From: Mycobacterium kansasii ATCC 12478
GTDB lineage: Bacteria > Actinomycetota > Actinomycetes > Mycobacteriales > Mycobacteriaceae
Assembly (NCBI RefSeq): GCF_000157895.3
Contig: NC_022663.1
Location: 6,262,001 to 6,326,000 of the forward strand
Direction: 5' to 3'
DNA length: 64,000 bases
Positions 8,567-17,370 of this stretch are shown here, one piece after another. The notes below the pieces were generated by a model. The model did not search any database and was not told where the DNA came from. It saw only the letters and a program-made list of their open reading frames with translations. Position numbers and translations under genes: made by a program. Position 1 is the first letter of the stretch. Every line of letters begins with the position of its first letter.

Positions 8567-9520
8567 ATGATCTCGTTACGCCAACACGCGATTTCGCTGG
8601 CTGCCGTCTTCCTGGCGCTGGCGATCGGAGTCGTGCTCGGTTCGGGCTTCTTCTCCGATACGCTGCTGTCCAGCCTGCGTAACGAGAAGCGGGACCTGGC
8701 CGCCCAGATCAGCGGACTCAACGACCAACGCAACGCGCTCAACGAAAAGCTCAGCGCGGCAAATACTTTCGATAACCAGGTGCTCGGGCGGATAGTGCAC
8801 GACGCGTTGGCCGGCAAGGCGGTGGTGATATTTCGGACCCCGGATGCCAAGGACGACGACGTCGCCATGGTGTCGAAAATCGTCGGGCAGGCCGGAGGTT
8901 CGGTCACCGGAACCGTGTCGCTGACCCAGGAGTTCGTCGAAGCCAACTCGGCGGAAAAGCTGCGGTCGGTGGTGAATTCGTCGATCCTGCCCGCCGGTAC
9001 GCAGCTGAGCACCAAGCTCGTCGACCAGGGTTCCCAGGCCGGTGACCTGCTCGGGATCGCCCTGCTGAGCCCCGTCAACCCGGCCAACCCGCCGGCGCCA
9101 CCGGTCGACGACGCCCAGCGCGACACCGTGCTGGCGGCGCTGCGCGAGACCGGCTTCATCACCTATCCGCCCGCCGACCACTTCGGAGTGGCAAACGCGG
9201 CCATCGTCATCACCGGCGGGGGCCTGCCCGCAGATGCCGGCAACCAGGGGGCCAGCGTGGCGCGGTTCGCCGCTGCGCTGGCGCCGCACGGTTCCGGCAC
9301 CGTGCTCGCCGGCCGGGATGGCTCGTCGACGGGCAGCGCGGCCGTCGCAGTCACCCGCGCCGATGCCGGCATGGCCGCCACCGTCAGCACCGTCGACGAC
9401 GTCGACGCCGCGCCCGGCCGCATCACGGCGATCCTGGCCCTGCACGACCTCATCAACGGCGGGCGACCGGCCCACTATGGCACCGGTCACGGGGCCACGT
9501 CGGTGACTGTTCCCCAATAG
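8567..9520 (+). CDS. mctB: MctB / SteB-like envelope protein, Rv1698 homologue
   Basis: The 317-residue protein has one N-terminal membrane segment (about 9-30, AISLAAVFLALAIGVVLGSG) and then a coiled-coil stretch (about 38-62, LRNEKRDLAAQISGLNDQRN). The remainder is periplasmic and alanine-rich. The M. tuberculosis protein MctB is required for copper tolerance; the Corynebacterium homologue SteB anchors septal hydrolysis with SteA. Both reports fit the conserved steA-mctB pairing seen here. ATG 8567 follows CGAGGACGG. Protein identity is firm; which of the two roles dominates cannot be judged from sequence. Confidence 0.9.
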   Translation: MISLRQHAISLAAVFLALAIGVVLGSGFFSDTLLSSLRNEKRDLAAQISGLNDQRNALNEKLSAANTFDNQVLGRIVHDALAGKAVVIFRTPDAKDDDVAMVSKIVGQAGGSVTGTVSLTQEFVEANSAEKLRSVVNSSILPAGTQLSTKLVDQGSQAGDLLGIALLSPVNPANPPAPPVDDAQRDTVLAALRETGFITYPPADHFGVANAAIVITGGGLPADAGNQGASVARFAAALAPHGSGTVLAGRDGSSTGSAAVAVTRADAGMAATVSTVDDVDAAPGRITAILALHDLINGGRPAHYGTGHGATSVTVPQ

Positions 9521-9561
9521 TCCCCCGGTAGGGCCCCGGTGGGACCGGTCGGGCGTGTTCG

Positions 9562-9590
9562 CCACGACGCGGCGTCGTGGGTGTTAGGGT
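9562..9590 (+). promoter_or_regulatory. Perfect palindrome plus -10-like element upstream of pyrG
   Basis: CCACGACG-CGG-CGTCGTGG (9562-9580) is a perfect 8-bp inverted repeat with a 3-base spacer. Five bases later TGTTAGGGT contains a TANNNT -10 (TAGGGT, 9585-9590). The palindrome could end the mctB transcript or serve as an operator on the pyrG promoter; there is no T-run. Confidence 0.45.
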
Positions 9591-9668
9591 GGGATTCCGT
9601 GGGTCGGCAGGCCCAGCTAGGTCAGGCTAGAAAGGCAAGCCCTGCCCGTCTTCACGGAGGTCGCCCAG

Positions 9669-11441
9669 TTGCGCAAGCATCCGCAAACTGTCACCAAGCA
9701 CCTCTTCGTCAGCGGCGGGGTCGCATCGTCCCTCGGCAAGGGATTGACGGCGAGTAGCCTCGGCCAGCTGCTGACCGCCCGCGGGTTGCAGGTCACGATG
9801 CAGAAACTCGATCCGTACCTCAACGTCGACCCGGGCACCATGAACCCGTTCCAGCACGGCGAGGTTTTTGTCACCGAGGATGGCGCCGAGACCGATCTCG
9901 ACGTCGGCCACTACGAGCGTTTCCTTGATCGCGACCTGTCCGGCTCGGCGAATGTGACTACCGGACAAGTGTATTCGACGGTGATCGCCAAAGAACGCCG
10001 TGGCGAATACCTCGGTGACACCGTCCAGGTGATCCCGCACATCACCGACGAGATCAAGCGGCGCATCATGGCGATGGCCGAACCCAACCCGGGCGGACGC
10101 CGCCCCGACGTCGTGATCACCGAAATCGGCGGCACCGTGGGCGATATCGAGTCGCAGCCGTTTCTGGAGGCGGCGCGCCAGGTGCGCCACGACCTGGGCC
10201 GGGAGAACGTGTTCTTTCTGCATGTGTCGCTGGTGCCTTACCTGGCCCCGTCCGGCGAGCTCAAGACCAAGCCGACGCAACACTCGGTGGCCGCACTGCG
10301 CAGCATCGGTATCACTCCGGATGCGCTGATCCTGCGTTGCGACCGCGATGTCCCCGAAGCGCTGAAAAACAAGATCGCACTGATGTGTGACGTCGACATC
10401 GACGGCGTGATCTCCACTCCGGACGCACCCTCCATCTACGACATCCCCAAGGTGTTGCACCGCGAGGAACTGGACGCGTTCGTCGTCCGCCGGCTCAACC
10501 TGCCGTTCCGTGACGTCGACTGGACCGAATGGGACGACTTGTTACGCAGGGTGCACGAACCGCACGAGTCGGTCCGAATTGCGTTGGTGGGAAAGTACGT
10601 TGAGCTATCCGACGCGTATCTGTCGGTGATCGAGGCGTTGCGTGCCGGCGGGTTCAAGCACCGCGCCAAAGTCGAGATCCTCTGGGTGGGTTCCGACGAT
10701 TGCCAGACCGATGGCGGGGTCGCGGCCGCGCTGGGAGATGTCCACGGAGTGCTGATTCCGGGCGGGTTCGGCATCCGCGGCATCGAGGGCAAGATCGCTG
10801 CCATCTCGTATGCCCGGGCGCGGGGCTTGCCGGTGTTGGGGCTGTGTCTGGGCCTGCAGTGCATCGTGATCGAAGCCGCCCGTTCGGTCGGTCTGAGCCA
10901 GGCGAATTCGGCCGAATTCGAACCGGATACCCCCGATCCGGTGATCTCCACGATGGCCGACCAGCAACACATCGTGGCCGGCGAGGCGGATCTGGGCGGC
11001 ACCATGCGCCTGGGTGCCTACCCCGCGGTGCTGGAGCCGGATTCCATTGTGGCACAGGCATATCAATCGACCCAGGTGTCCGAGCGACACCGGCACCGCT
11101 ACGAGGTCAACAATGCCTACCGGGAGCGGATCGCCCGCAGCGGCCTTCGGTTTTCCGGGACCTCGCCCGACGGCCATTTGGTCGAGTTCGTCGAGTACCC
11201 GCGTGACCAGCACCCGTTCCTGGTCGGCACCCAGGCGCACCCCGAGTTGAAGAGCCGGCCCACCCGCCCGCATCCGCTGTTCGTCGCATTCGTCAAGGCG
11301 GCCATCGACTACAAGGGAGGCGAGCTGCTGCCCGTCGACATCCCGGAAATGTCCGAGCCCGCCTCGAACGGAAACGAGCGGCGATCCGAGCATCGCGACG
11401 GCGTCGCGCAGCCGCTACCTGAGCCCGCGACTCGTGGCTGA
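9669..11441 (+). CDS. pyrG: CTP synthase
   Basis: PyrG makes CTP from UTP, ATP and glutamine. The 590-residue protein has the N-terminal amidoligase domain (KHLFVSGGVASSLGKG ATP loop near residue 10) and a C-terminal class I glutamine amidotransferase with the nucleophile in GLCLGLQ (Cys near 394) and the His/Glu pair in AHPELKSRP near 524. It starts at TTG 9669; CACGGAGG at 9655-9662 is a good ribosome binding site at the right distance and the protein aligns from MRKHPQTVTKHLFV. The last 40 residues are a variable hydrophilic tail. Its end overlaps the next gene by eight bases. Confidence 0.97.
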   Translation: MRKHPQTVTKHLFVSGGVASSLGKGLTASSLGQLLTARGLQVTMQKLDPYLNVDPGTMNPFQHGEVFVTEDGAETDLDVGHYERFLDRDLSGSANVTTGQVYSTVIAKERRGEYLGDTVQVIPHITDEIKRRIMAMAEPNPGGRRPDVVITEIGGTVGDIESQPFLEAARQVRHDLGRENVFFLHVSLVPYLAPSGELKTKPTQHSVAALRSIGITPDALILRCDRDVPEALKNKIALMCDVDIDGVISTPDAPSIYDIPKVLHREELDAFVVRRLNLPFRDVDWTEWDDLLRRVHEPHESVRIALVGKYVELSDAYLSVIEALRAGGFKHRAKVEILWVGSDDCQTDGGVAAALGDVHGVLIPGGFGIRGIEGKIAAISYARARGLPVLGLCLGLQCIVIEAARSVGLSQANSAEFEPDTPDPVISTMADQQHIVAGEADLGGTMRLGAYPAVLEPDSIVAQAYQSTQVSERHRHRYEVNNAYRERIARSGLRFSGTSPDGHLVEFVEYPRDQHPFLVGTQAHPELKSRPTRPHPLFVAFVKAAIDYKGGELLPVDIPEMSEPASNGNERRSEHRDGVAQPLPEPATRG

Positions 11442-12057
11442 GCACGACTTCGAGACGATATCGTCCGAAATCTTGCATACCGGGGCGATTTTCGCGCTGC
11501 GGCGGGACCGGGTGCGAATGCCGGGTGACACCACCGCCGTCCGAGAAGTCGTCGAGCATTATGGTGCGGTCGGCGTCGTCGCGGTCGACGACGACGGCAA
11601 CATCCCGTTGGTCTATCAGTACCGCCACCCGTTCGGCCGGCGGCTGTGGGAGCTGCCGGCCGGATTGCTGGATGCCTCTGGGGAGCCGGCGCATCTCACT
11701 GCCGCCCGCGAGCTGCAGGAAGAGGCCGGTTTGCAGGCCGCTACCTGGCAGGTGCTTGTCGACCTCGACTCCACGCCGGGCTTCAGCGACGAATCGGTGC
11801 GGGTCTATCTGGCCACCGGACTCAGCGCGGCGGAGCAACCCGAGGCGCACCACGAAGAGGCCGACATGACGGTGCAATGGTTTCCCCTCGAAGAGGCCGC
11901 GCGGAAGGTGTTCAGCGGCGAAATCGTCAATGCCATTGCGGTAGCGGGGATTTTGGCCGCGCAGGCGGTAACCGGTGGGTTGGGCCAACCGCGCCCGGTG
12001 GACAGCCCCTGGATCGACAAGCCGACGGCCTTCATGGCGCGAAAGACCGCGCGGTGA
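11434..12057 (+). CDS. Nudix ADP-ribose pyrophosphatase, Rv1700 homologue
   Basis: The 207-residue hydrolase cleaves ADP-ribose to AMP and ribose-5-phosphate. The Nudix box at about 81-103 fits G-x5-E-x7-REUxEExGU, with AARELQEEAG as its core. The preceding ELPAGLLDASG and the N-terminal dimer strands are as in bacterial ADP-ribose pyrophosphatases. GTG 11434 lies inside the end of pyrG (8-base overlap), and its stop overlaps the xerD start, so the three genes are almost certainly one transcript. Biochemical work on the M. tuberculosis orthologue supports the substrate. Confidence 0.93.
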   Translation: MAEHDFETISSEILHTGAIFALRRDRVRMPGDTTAVREVVEHYGAVGVVAVDDDGNIPLVYQYRHPFGRRLWELPAGLLDASGEPAHLTAARELQEEAGLQAATWQVLVDLDSTPGFSDESVRVYLATGLSAAEQPEAHHEEADMTVQWFPLEEAARKVFSGEIVNAIAVAGILAAQAVTGGLGQPRPVDSPWIDKPTAFMARKTAR

Positions 12058-12995
12058 CAACACTGACCCTGGACACACAACTGCAGGGCTACCTTGACCA
12101 TCTGGCGATCGAACGCGGCGTGGCGGCCAACACCCTGAGCTCCTACCGGCGAGACCTGCGTCGCTACACCAAGCACCTCGAAGACCGGGGGATCACCGAC
12201 CTGGCCGCCGTCGGTGAGGACGACGTCAGTGACTTTCTGGTGGCACTGCGGCGCGGCGATCCCGATTCCGGGGCGACGGCGCTGGCTGCGGTGTCAGCGG
12301 CCCGGGCCCTGATCGCGGTGCGCGGGCTGCATCGGTTCGCCGCTGCCGAAGGCCTGGCCGAGTTGGATGTGGCACGCGCGGTCCGGCCGCCGACACCGGG
12401 CCGGCGGCTGCCCAAGAGTCTGACGGTCGACCAGGTGCTGGCCCTGCTGGAAGGCGCGGGCGGCGACAACCCGGCCGACGGGCCGCTGACGCTGCGCAAC
12501 CGGGCACTGCTGGAGCTGCTGTATTCCACCGGGTCGCGCATCTCCGAAGCCGTCGGTCTGGACGTGGACGATGTCGATACACACGCCCGGTCGGTGTTGT
12601 TGCGCGGCAAGGGCGGTAAACAACGGTTGGTTCCGGTGGGCCGGCCGGCGGTGCACGCGCTGGACGCCTACCTGGTGCGTGGGCGCCCGGATTTGGCCCG
12701 CCGGGGCCGCGGCACGGCGGCGATCTTTCTCAACGCCCGCGGCGGCCGGTTGTCACGGCAAAGCGCATGGCAGGTGCTGCAGGATGCGGCCGAGTGCGCC
12801 GGGATCACCGCGGGCGTGTCGCCGCACATGCTGCGACATTCGTTCGCCACCCACCTGCTCGAGGGCGGCGCCGATGTCCGCGTGGTGCAGGAATTGCTGG
12901 GTCATGCCTCGGTGACGACGACGCAGATCTACACGCTGGTCACCGTTCACGCGTTGCGGGAGGTGTGGGCCGGAGCCCACCCGCGTGCGACGTGA
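12054..12995 (+). CDS. xerD: Site-specific tyrosine recombinase XerD
   Basis: XerD, with XerC, resolves chromosome dimers at dif. The 313-residue protein has an N-terminal core-binding SAM-like domain (about 1-100) and a catalytic domain with the full residue set: Arg in STGSRISE (near 160), Lys in GKGGKQR (near 187), HMLRH (257-261), His in LLGHASV (near 283) and the nucleophilic Tyr in IYT (near 292). GTG 12054 overlaps the previous stop (GTGA). Length agrees with the M. tuberculosis protein. This is the housekeeping enzyme, not an island integrase. Confidence 0.96.
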   Translation: MTTLTLDTQLQGYLDHLAIERGVAANTLSSYRRDLRRYTKHLEDRGITDLAAVGEDDVSDFLVALRRGDPDSGATALAAVSAARALIAVRGLHRFAAAEGLAELDVARAVRPPTPGRRLPKSLTVDQVLALLEGAGGDNPADGPLTLRNRALLELLYSTGSRISEAVGLDVDDVDTHARSVLLRGKGGKQRLVPVGRPAVHALDAYLVRGRPDLARRGRGTAAIFLNARGGRLSRQSAWQVLQDAAECAGITAGVSPHMLRHSFATHLLEGGADVRVVQELLGHASVTTTQIYTLVTVHALREVWAGAHPRAT

Positions 12996-13037
12996 CGGGT
13001 GCGTCGCGTGAGGGGCGAAATTCACGGTCGACAGGCT

Positions 13038-13043
13038 TAGACT
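13038..13043 (+). promoter_or_regulatory. -10 element (TAGACT) placed for a leaderless start
   Basis: TAGACT ends seven bases before GTG 13050, so the transcript would begin at or next to the start codon. No good -35 is visible. Confidence 0.45.
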
Positions 13044-13049
13044 GCGGCG

Positions 13050-14368
13050 GTGTTCTCGGAGACGCGCTATGCGCTGAACGGCGACTTGCGCGTCGCCTAT
13101 CGCACATCGGCTGAGGGTGAACGCGACGTTGTGTTCGTCCCGAACTGGTTTTTTTGCTGCGAGGTGCTGCCGGAACTGCCGTCCCTTCACGGGTGGGTCG
13201 AGGCGATGACATCGCTCGGCCGACTGATCTTCTTCGACCAGCCGGGCACGGGAGTGTCCGATCCGGTCACTGCCGGCGCGCGGCCGACGTTGGAGCAGTG
13301 GGCCGACAGCATGACCGCCGTGTTGGACGTCTCGGGAGTCACCAAGCGGTCCTGGTCGCGGTCGGCGGCGGGTTGGCAACCGCGGCGTTGTTCGCGGCGA
13401 CACATCCGTCCCGCACCACCGCGCTGGTCGCGCTCGAGGTCTTCGCGGACCAGATGGCTGAGCGCACCGGTGGGCGCACGTCGACGCAACTGTTCGATGC
13501 CGCGGTCGCGGTGTGGGGAACCGGGCTGACGCAGCATGCGCATAATCCGGACATGCCCTGGAACGAGGAGATCCGGGCAACCTGGGCCCGAGAGGAGCGT
13601 CTGGCGGCCAGCCCGGCAACCGTGGCTCTCATGATGCCGCTGTTGTCTGAATTGGACGTGCGGGCGGTGCTTCCCACAATCCGGGTGCCCACCCTGGGCG
13701 TCCAGCACACCGACGACGCGACCATCCCGCGGGCGGCGGGCAAGTACGTGGCCGACCGCATTCCGGGCGCGAAATACGTTGAGCTGCCGGGGCGCAACAT
13801 GTACCAGTTTGTTGAACCGTGGCGTGCGTCGTTTCAGGAGATCGCCGAGTTCCTCACCGGGCATCGGGCGCAGGTGCCGGATGACCGGATTCTGGCCACG
13901 GTACTGTTCACCGACATTGTGGACTCGACACGGTGTGCGGCGCAGCTGGGTGACCGGGATTGGCGTGCGGTGCTCGATGCCCACGACGCCGTCGTCCGCT
14001 CGCAGCTCGCTAGCTTTCGGGGCCGCGAGGTGAACACGTCCGGCGACGGCTTCCTGGCGATGTTCGACGGCCCGCAGCGAGCGATCCGCTGCGCCATGGC
14101 AATTCGTGACGCGGTGCCGGCGCTCGGCATCGAGGTCCGAGCCGGGCTGCACACCGGCGAATGCGAAGTCCGCGGTGACGACATCGGCGGGATCGCCGTG
14201 CATATCGGGGCTCGGGTGAGCGCCCTGGCCGAGCCGAACGAGGTGCTGGTGTCCAGCACGCTGCACGATCTGGTGATCGGGTCAGGACTGCTGTTTGTGG
14301 ACCGCGGGGCGCACCAACTCAAGGGTGTGCCCGGAGAGTGGCGCCTGTTCGCCGTCGTCTCCGCGTGA
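13050..14368 (+). pseudogene. Alpha/beta-hydrolase-class III nucleotide cyclase fusion, frameshifted
   Basis: Two frames together encode one protein of about 440 residues. The first (13050 to about 13345) gives the start of an alpha/beta-hydrolase ending in VLDVSGVT; the second resumes at AVLVAVGGGLATAAL and runs to 14368. Restoring one base in the AAG at 13344-13346 (as AAGG) joins them. The C-terminal cyclase has FTDIVDST and TSGDGF with both metal aspartates, but asparagine (EVNTSGD) where canonical adenylate cyclases have the purine-recognising lysine. The M. tuberculosis hydrolase-cyclase Rv1900c (LipJ) has the same layout and, as I recall, the same Lys-to-Asn change. The cyclase half is intact in frame. 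It could be a pseudogene or a base-calling error. Confidence 0.8.
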
Positions 14369-14465
14369 ATCGCTGGCCATCAGAAGGGGTGCGGGCGCTG
14401 GGGTTTGGGGGTGGCAGCGGTTGCAGGGTCTGGACCGTTCACCCGGCATTCGGCACACTCAGCCA

Positions 14466-14762
14466 ATGGCGACCCTGCATATCGAACATCAGATCAGCGA
14501 CATTGATACCTGGCTTCAGGCGTTCAGCACGTTCGCACCGGCGCGCAAGCAGGCCGGCGTAAGTGAAACACACGTATGGCAACCCGACGATGACCCGCAT
14601 TACGTCGTCATCCACCTCCGCTTTCCGACTGCCTCGGCAGTATCAGATTTCCGGACATTTCTGCGGGAACATGTGTGGTCGACGCCAGAGGCGTCGCCAG
14701 CGCTCGTAGGAACACCGACAGCGCTGGTTCTCAATGAGGTAGGCCACGACTCCACAACATGA
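14466..14762 (+). CDS. Small dimeric alpha/beta-barrel-like hypothetical protein
   Basis: The 98-residue protein (MATLHIEHQISDIDTW...) has the beta-alpha-beta-beta pattern of ferredoxin-like dimeric barrels: an N-terminal strand, a helix with TFAPARKQAGV, two strands around DDDPHYVVIHLRF, and a helix SDFRTFLREHV. It resembles small antibiotic-biosynthesis-monooxygenase-like proteins, but no active site can be named. ATG 14466 was chosen because the fold starts there; upstream in-frame sequence is the end of the cyclase region in another frame. No operon partner is evident. Confidence 0.6.
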   Translation: MATLHIEHQISDIDTWLQAFSTFAPARKQAGVSETHVWQPDDDPHYVVIHLRFPTASAVSDFRTFLREHVWSTPEASPALVGTPTALVLNEVGHDSTT

Positions 14763-14996
14763 TCAGCGAGGTACCAGAGTCTGTGGGCGTTGATGAGTTC
14801 GACAGTAACACTTGAGGTTTCCTGCAAGTTGCCAATCTACCCTCTCATTGTTTTCGCATGCCGGCTCCGGGCGTAGGCGGCTTAATGCGGCCTCGGGGCT
14901 CGGCTGGTGCGGGGTTCGTGCTGTACTGCGGGGTTGGCGGGTGCGGTTTAGGATCGGCTGACGTTTGTCTGCGGGTAGTGCGTCGGAGGTCGTGGG

Positions 14997-15293
14997 GTGT
15001 TTGCTATGGAGCCGGCTGTGGTGGGGGTTTCGGCGCTAGCCCAGGCGGGGTTGGCGGCGCAGCAGGGTGCTGGGGTGGCCGCGGGGGCGCCGACGTTGGT
15101 GGGGGTGATGCCGATGGGCGAGGATGCTGATTCGGCGGCGTTCACGGCGGCGCTGGCCGCGGTGGGGGCAGCGTATGTGAGCACCGCTGCTGAGCATGCC
15201 GCGGCGCGCGGGGTGCAGTCTGATGCGCAGTCGGTGGCGGCCGGGATCGCGGTGGTTAGTGAGGCGATGCGAGCGGCGGCCCTGGCCCTGTAG
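14997..15293 (+). CDS. PE-like small partner protein of a type VII substrate pair
   Basis: This 98-residue, alanine-rich, all-helical protein immediately precedes a PPE gene, the standard PE-PPE order for substrates exported as heterodimers through ESX systems. It has no signal peptide or cysteine. GTG 14997 is favoured because GGAGG (14985-14989) is correctly spaced; ATG 15006 would also work. The sequence (ALAQAGLAAQQGAGVAAG, then ADSAAFTAALAAVG) is divergent from ordinary PE proteins, so the PE label rests on size, composition and context. It is separated by 14 bp from the next gene and is intact even though the PPE part is not. Confidence 0.6.
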   Translation: MFAMEPAVVGVSALAQAGLAAQQGAGVAAGAPTLVGVMPMGEDADSAAFTAALAAVGAAYVSTAAEHAAARGVQSDAQSVAAGIAVVSEAMRAAALAL

Positions 15294-15307
15294 GGGGTTA
15301 GGGGATT

Positions 15308-17370
15308 GTGGTGGTGCATCCGTGGTCGGCGTTTTCGCCGGAGGCCAACTGTGCGGCGTTGGTGTCGGGGTCTGGTCCGGCCTCGACGTTGGCTTATGCC
15401 GACACGTTGAGCGCGCAGGCGGCGCAGGTGCAGGCGGTGGTGGCGGCGTCGACAGCCAGTGGGACGGCCACCTATGGCACCACGTGGCGCGGGGCGGGGG
15501 CTTCGGCTTCGGCGGTGGCCCAGGCTGCGTTGGATACCCAGCATGAGCTGCTGGCAGCTGCGCTGCTGGAGAAGGCATCCCATGTCGCGGCGGCGGCCGG
15601 TGCGCATTAGAGCGCGGTGGCCTCGATGGTCACCGCGCAGCAGGCAGTGGCGAATCGACGCGATGAGGCCACCGCCCAGCAGCTCAACCCGCTGGTGTGG
15701 GGGGCGTTGACCCCGCAGATCGTGGCGTTGAATCTGGAGTATTACGGGCAGATGTGGCCGCGCAATGCGGCTGCAGGCGCGGCCTATGGTGCGGCGTTGC
15801 GCGCGGCCGCGGCGGCGCTCATGGTGCCGTTTCCACCCGCGGTGGCGGGAGGGTCGCCGGCTGCGGCGGCGGTGGGGTTGGCCGAAACCGGGGCCGACAG
15901 CGCGGCCGAGGCAACCCTGCAGGCCAGCGAGCGAGCCGCCCACGCGGTGGTCACCCCGGCAGCGGCCGCGCAGCAGGGCGGTGCCGCCGCAGTGGCTGGT
16001 GCCGCCCCACTAGCCGGCCCCGCTGCAGTGTCGGCCGCCCGGAATACGGGGCCTCGGTGGCGGGCACCCCAACCGGGGCTCAGACAATGAGTCCGGCGCC
16101 GCAGGCTCCGTTGGGGATGTTCGCAAGGATCTCACCGGCCGGGGTGGTTGCCGCCCCCGCAGCCGCGCCCCCAGCCGGTGAGGGACCGGCCTCAGCGCAG
16201 CTCAGCGAGGCGCTGCAGAGCCGCGCCGGCGCCTTGACCCCGCCTGGATCGGGGCTGGGGCCTGGTGTGGTCAGCGGTTATCCGGGTGCGGGTTTAACCA
16301 GCTACATTCGGCCCACCGGCGACGGATTCAAGCCATCAGCCGTGCAGCGACCCGGCAGCGGCACACCCGCTGGCATGCTCACCGCCGCCGCGCTGCGCAG
16401 CCCAGTCGCTACCGCGCCCAGCTCGACAGCTACGGTGCAGCCGCTGGCCTACGTCCACCCACAACTACCACGACCCAGCGGCCCGTCTTCACCATCGCCC
16501 CTGCTCGGCCCCGGCGGCACCGCCCACACCCTCAACTCCCCACCCCCACCGCAACCTGCGACACCCCCGCCGCCGGCCCCCCAACCGGCTGCACCGCAAG
16601 GCGACCCGCCGGGGTCCTCCACCGGAAGCGGTGATCCTCGAGGCGCCGGGGGCCCCGGGGCCCAGATGCTAGGTTCTGGAGCCGGCCAAGCACCTCAGGC
16701 GCCGCCGTTGCCGATACCGCTTGCTCCGCAACCACCGGTTCCGCCGCCACCGTCTCCGTCGCCGGGCAAACCGCCGCTTGGGCAGCCCCCCATTCCGCCC
16801 TGGGCCAGCCCGCCGCCACCGCCATCGCTGCAAGCGACGCGAGACGCCTACAACAAGTTGATAAACGATATCGACCACCACAATTTGAATCCGCCCGACC
16901 CCACCAATTGGAACGCGGTTCAGGTCTATAACCAAGAAGCTTGGTATTACAACTCCTTGAAGGCGCAACTCGAGCGACAATTAGATGCGGCCAACGCTCA
17001 ATACACGCCCGTCAAAGACGCCATACGGGCCGACATCCCATACTGGACACAACCAGCACCAGAACAGCCGCACGCACCGTCACCAGATCCATCGACACCC
17101 ACTGGTCAGCGCGGCGGCCCAATGGATGTCCCCCGCGGAACGAATGCTCCTGCGACGATTGATGGAACGTCTTTCAGCGGACATGCGCTTGACGAAATGC
17201 AAAGCGACGGCATTCCAGTAAGTGTCGTGCAAAATACGCTTCGAAATGGTCTATCCGCGCCGAGCAGAGGAGGCACAACGGTTTTCTTTGATCCTGTCAA
17301 CAATGTCAGCGTCGTCCAAGCCGCAAGTGGCAGGATTGTCACCGTGAGTTTCGGGGACCTACGACGTTGA
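15308..17370 (+). pseudogene. PPE-polymorphic toxin gene, interrupted by an amber codon and a frame change
   Basis: The reading frame from GTG 15308 encodes a divergent PPE domain (FSPEANCAALVSGSGPAS, the W-x-G-x-A helix end TWRGAGASA, NRRDEA, LNLEYYGQMWP). TAG at 15608-15610 stops it in frame, where the flanking codons suggest glutamine (AH-x-SAVASM). The same frame resumes and ends at TGA 16088-16090. The natural continuation lies one frame back: joining at the GGGG near 16047 (as five G) gives ARNTGASVAGTPTGAQTMSP and runs on to 17370. The full protein would be about 686 residues: PPE domain, proline-rich linker, helical segment and toxin-like C-terminus. Two defects suggest a decaying gene; the second may be an error. 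Confidence 0.75.
16087..17370 (+). CDS. Open reading frame carrying the Pro-rich linker and C-terminal toxin-like domain
   Basis: ATG 16087 overlaps the TGA of the preceding PPE frame by four bases (ATGA), so this 427-residue ORF could be translated by coupling even if the PPE frame is broken. Residues about 120-250 are proline-rich. Residues about 253-320 form a helix-rich pre-toxin segment (YNKLINDIDHHN, YNSLKAQLERQLDAAN). The last 75 residues contain FSGHALDEMQSDGIPVSVV, close to the HAxxRMxxRGI pattern of DUF4258-like RNase toxins of the BECR fold. The C-terminal part is visibly less GC-rich than the PPE part, as expected for an exchangeable toxin module. Ribonuclease activity is inferred only. 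Confidence 0.6.
   Translation: MSPAPQAPLGMFARISPAGVVAAPAAAPPAGEGPASAQLSEALQSRAGALTPPGSGLGPGVVSGYPGAGLTSYIRPTGDGFKPSAVQRPGSGTPAGMLTAAALRSPVATAPSSTATVQPLAYVHPQLPRPSGPSSPSPLLGPGGTAHTLNSPPPPQPATPPPPAPQPAAPQGDPPGSSTGSGDPRGAGGPGAQMLGSGAGQAPQAPPLPIPLAPQPPVPPPPSPSPGKPPLGQPPIPPWASPPPPPSLQATRDAYNKLINDIDHHNLNPPDPTNWNAVQVYNQEAWYYNSLKAQLERQLDAANAQYTPVKDAIRADIPYWTQPAPEQPHAPSPDPSTPTGQRGGPMDVPRGTNAPATIDGTSFSGHALDEMQSDGIPVSVVQNTLRNGLSAPSRGGTTVFFDPVNNVSVVQAASGRIVTVSFGDLRR

Noticed and set aside
7372..9162. Long reverse-strand open frame opposite steA and mctB
   Set aside because: It is antisense to two conserved genes and has the composition of a GC-rich shadow frame.
16669..16980. Reverse frame with Arg-rich sequence inside the PPE linker
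   Set aside because: Shadow of the proline-codon-rich linker on the forward strand.
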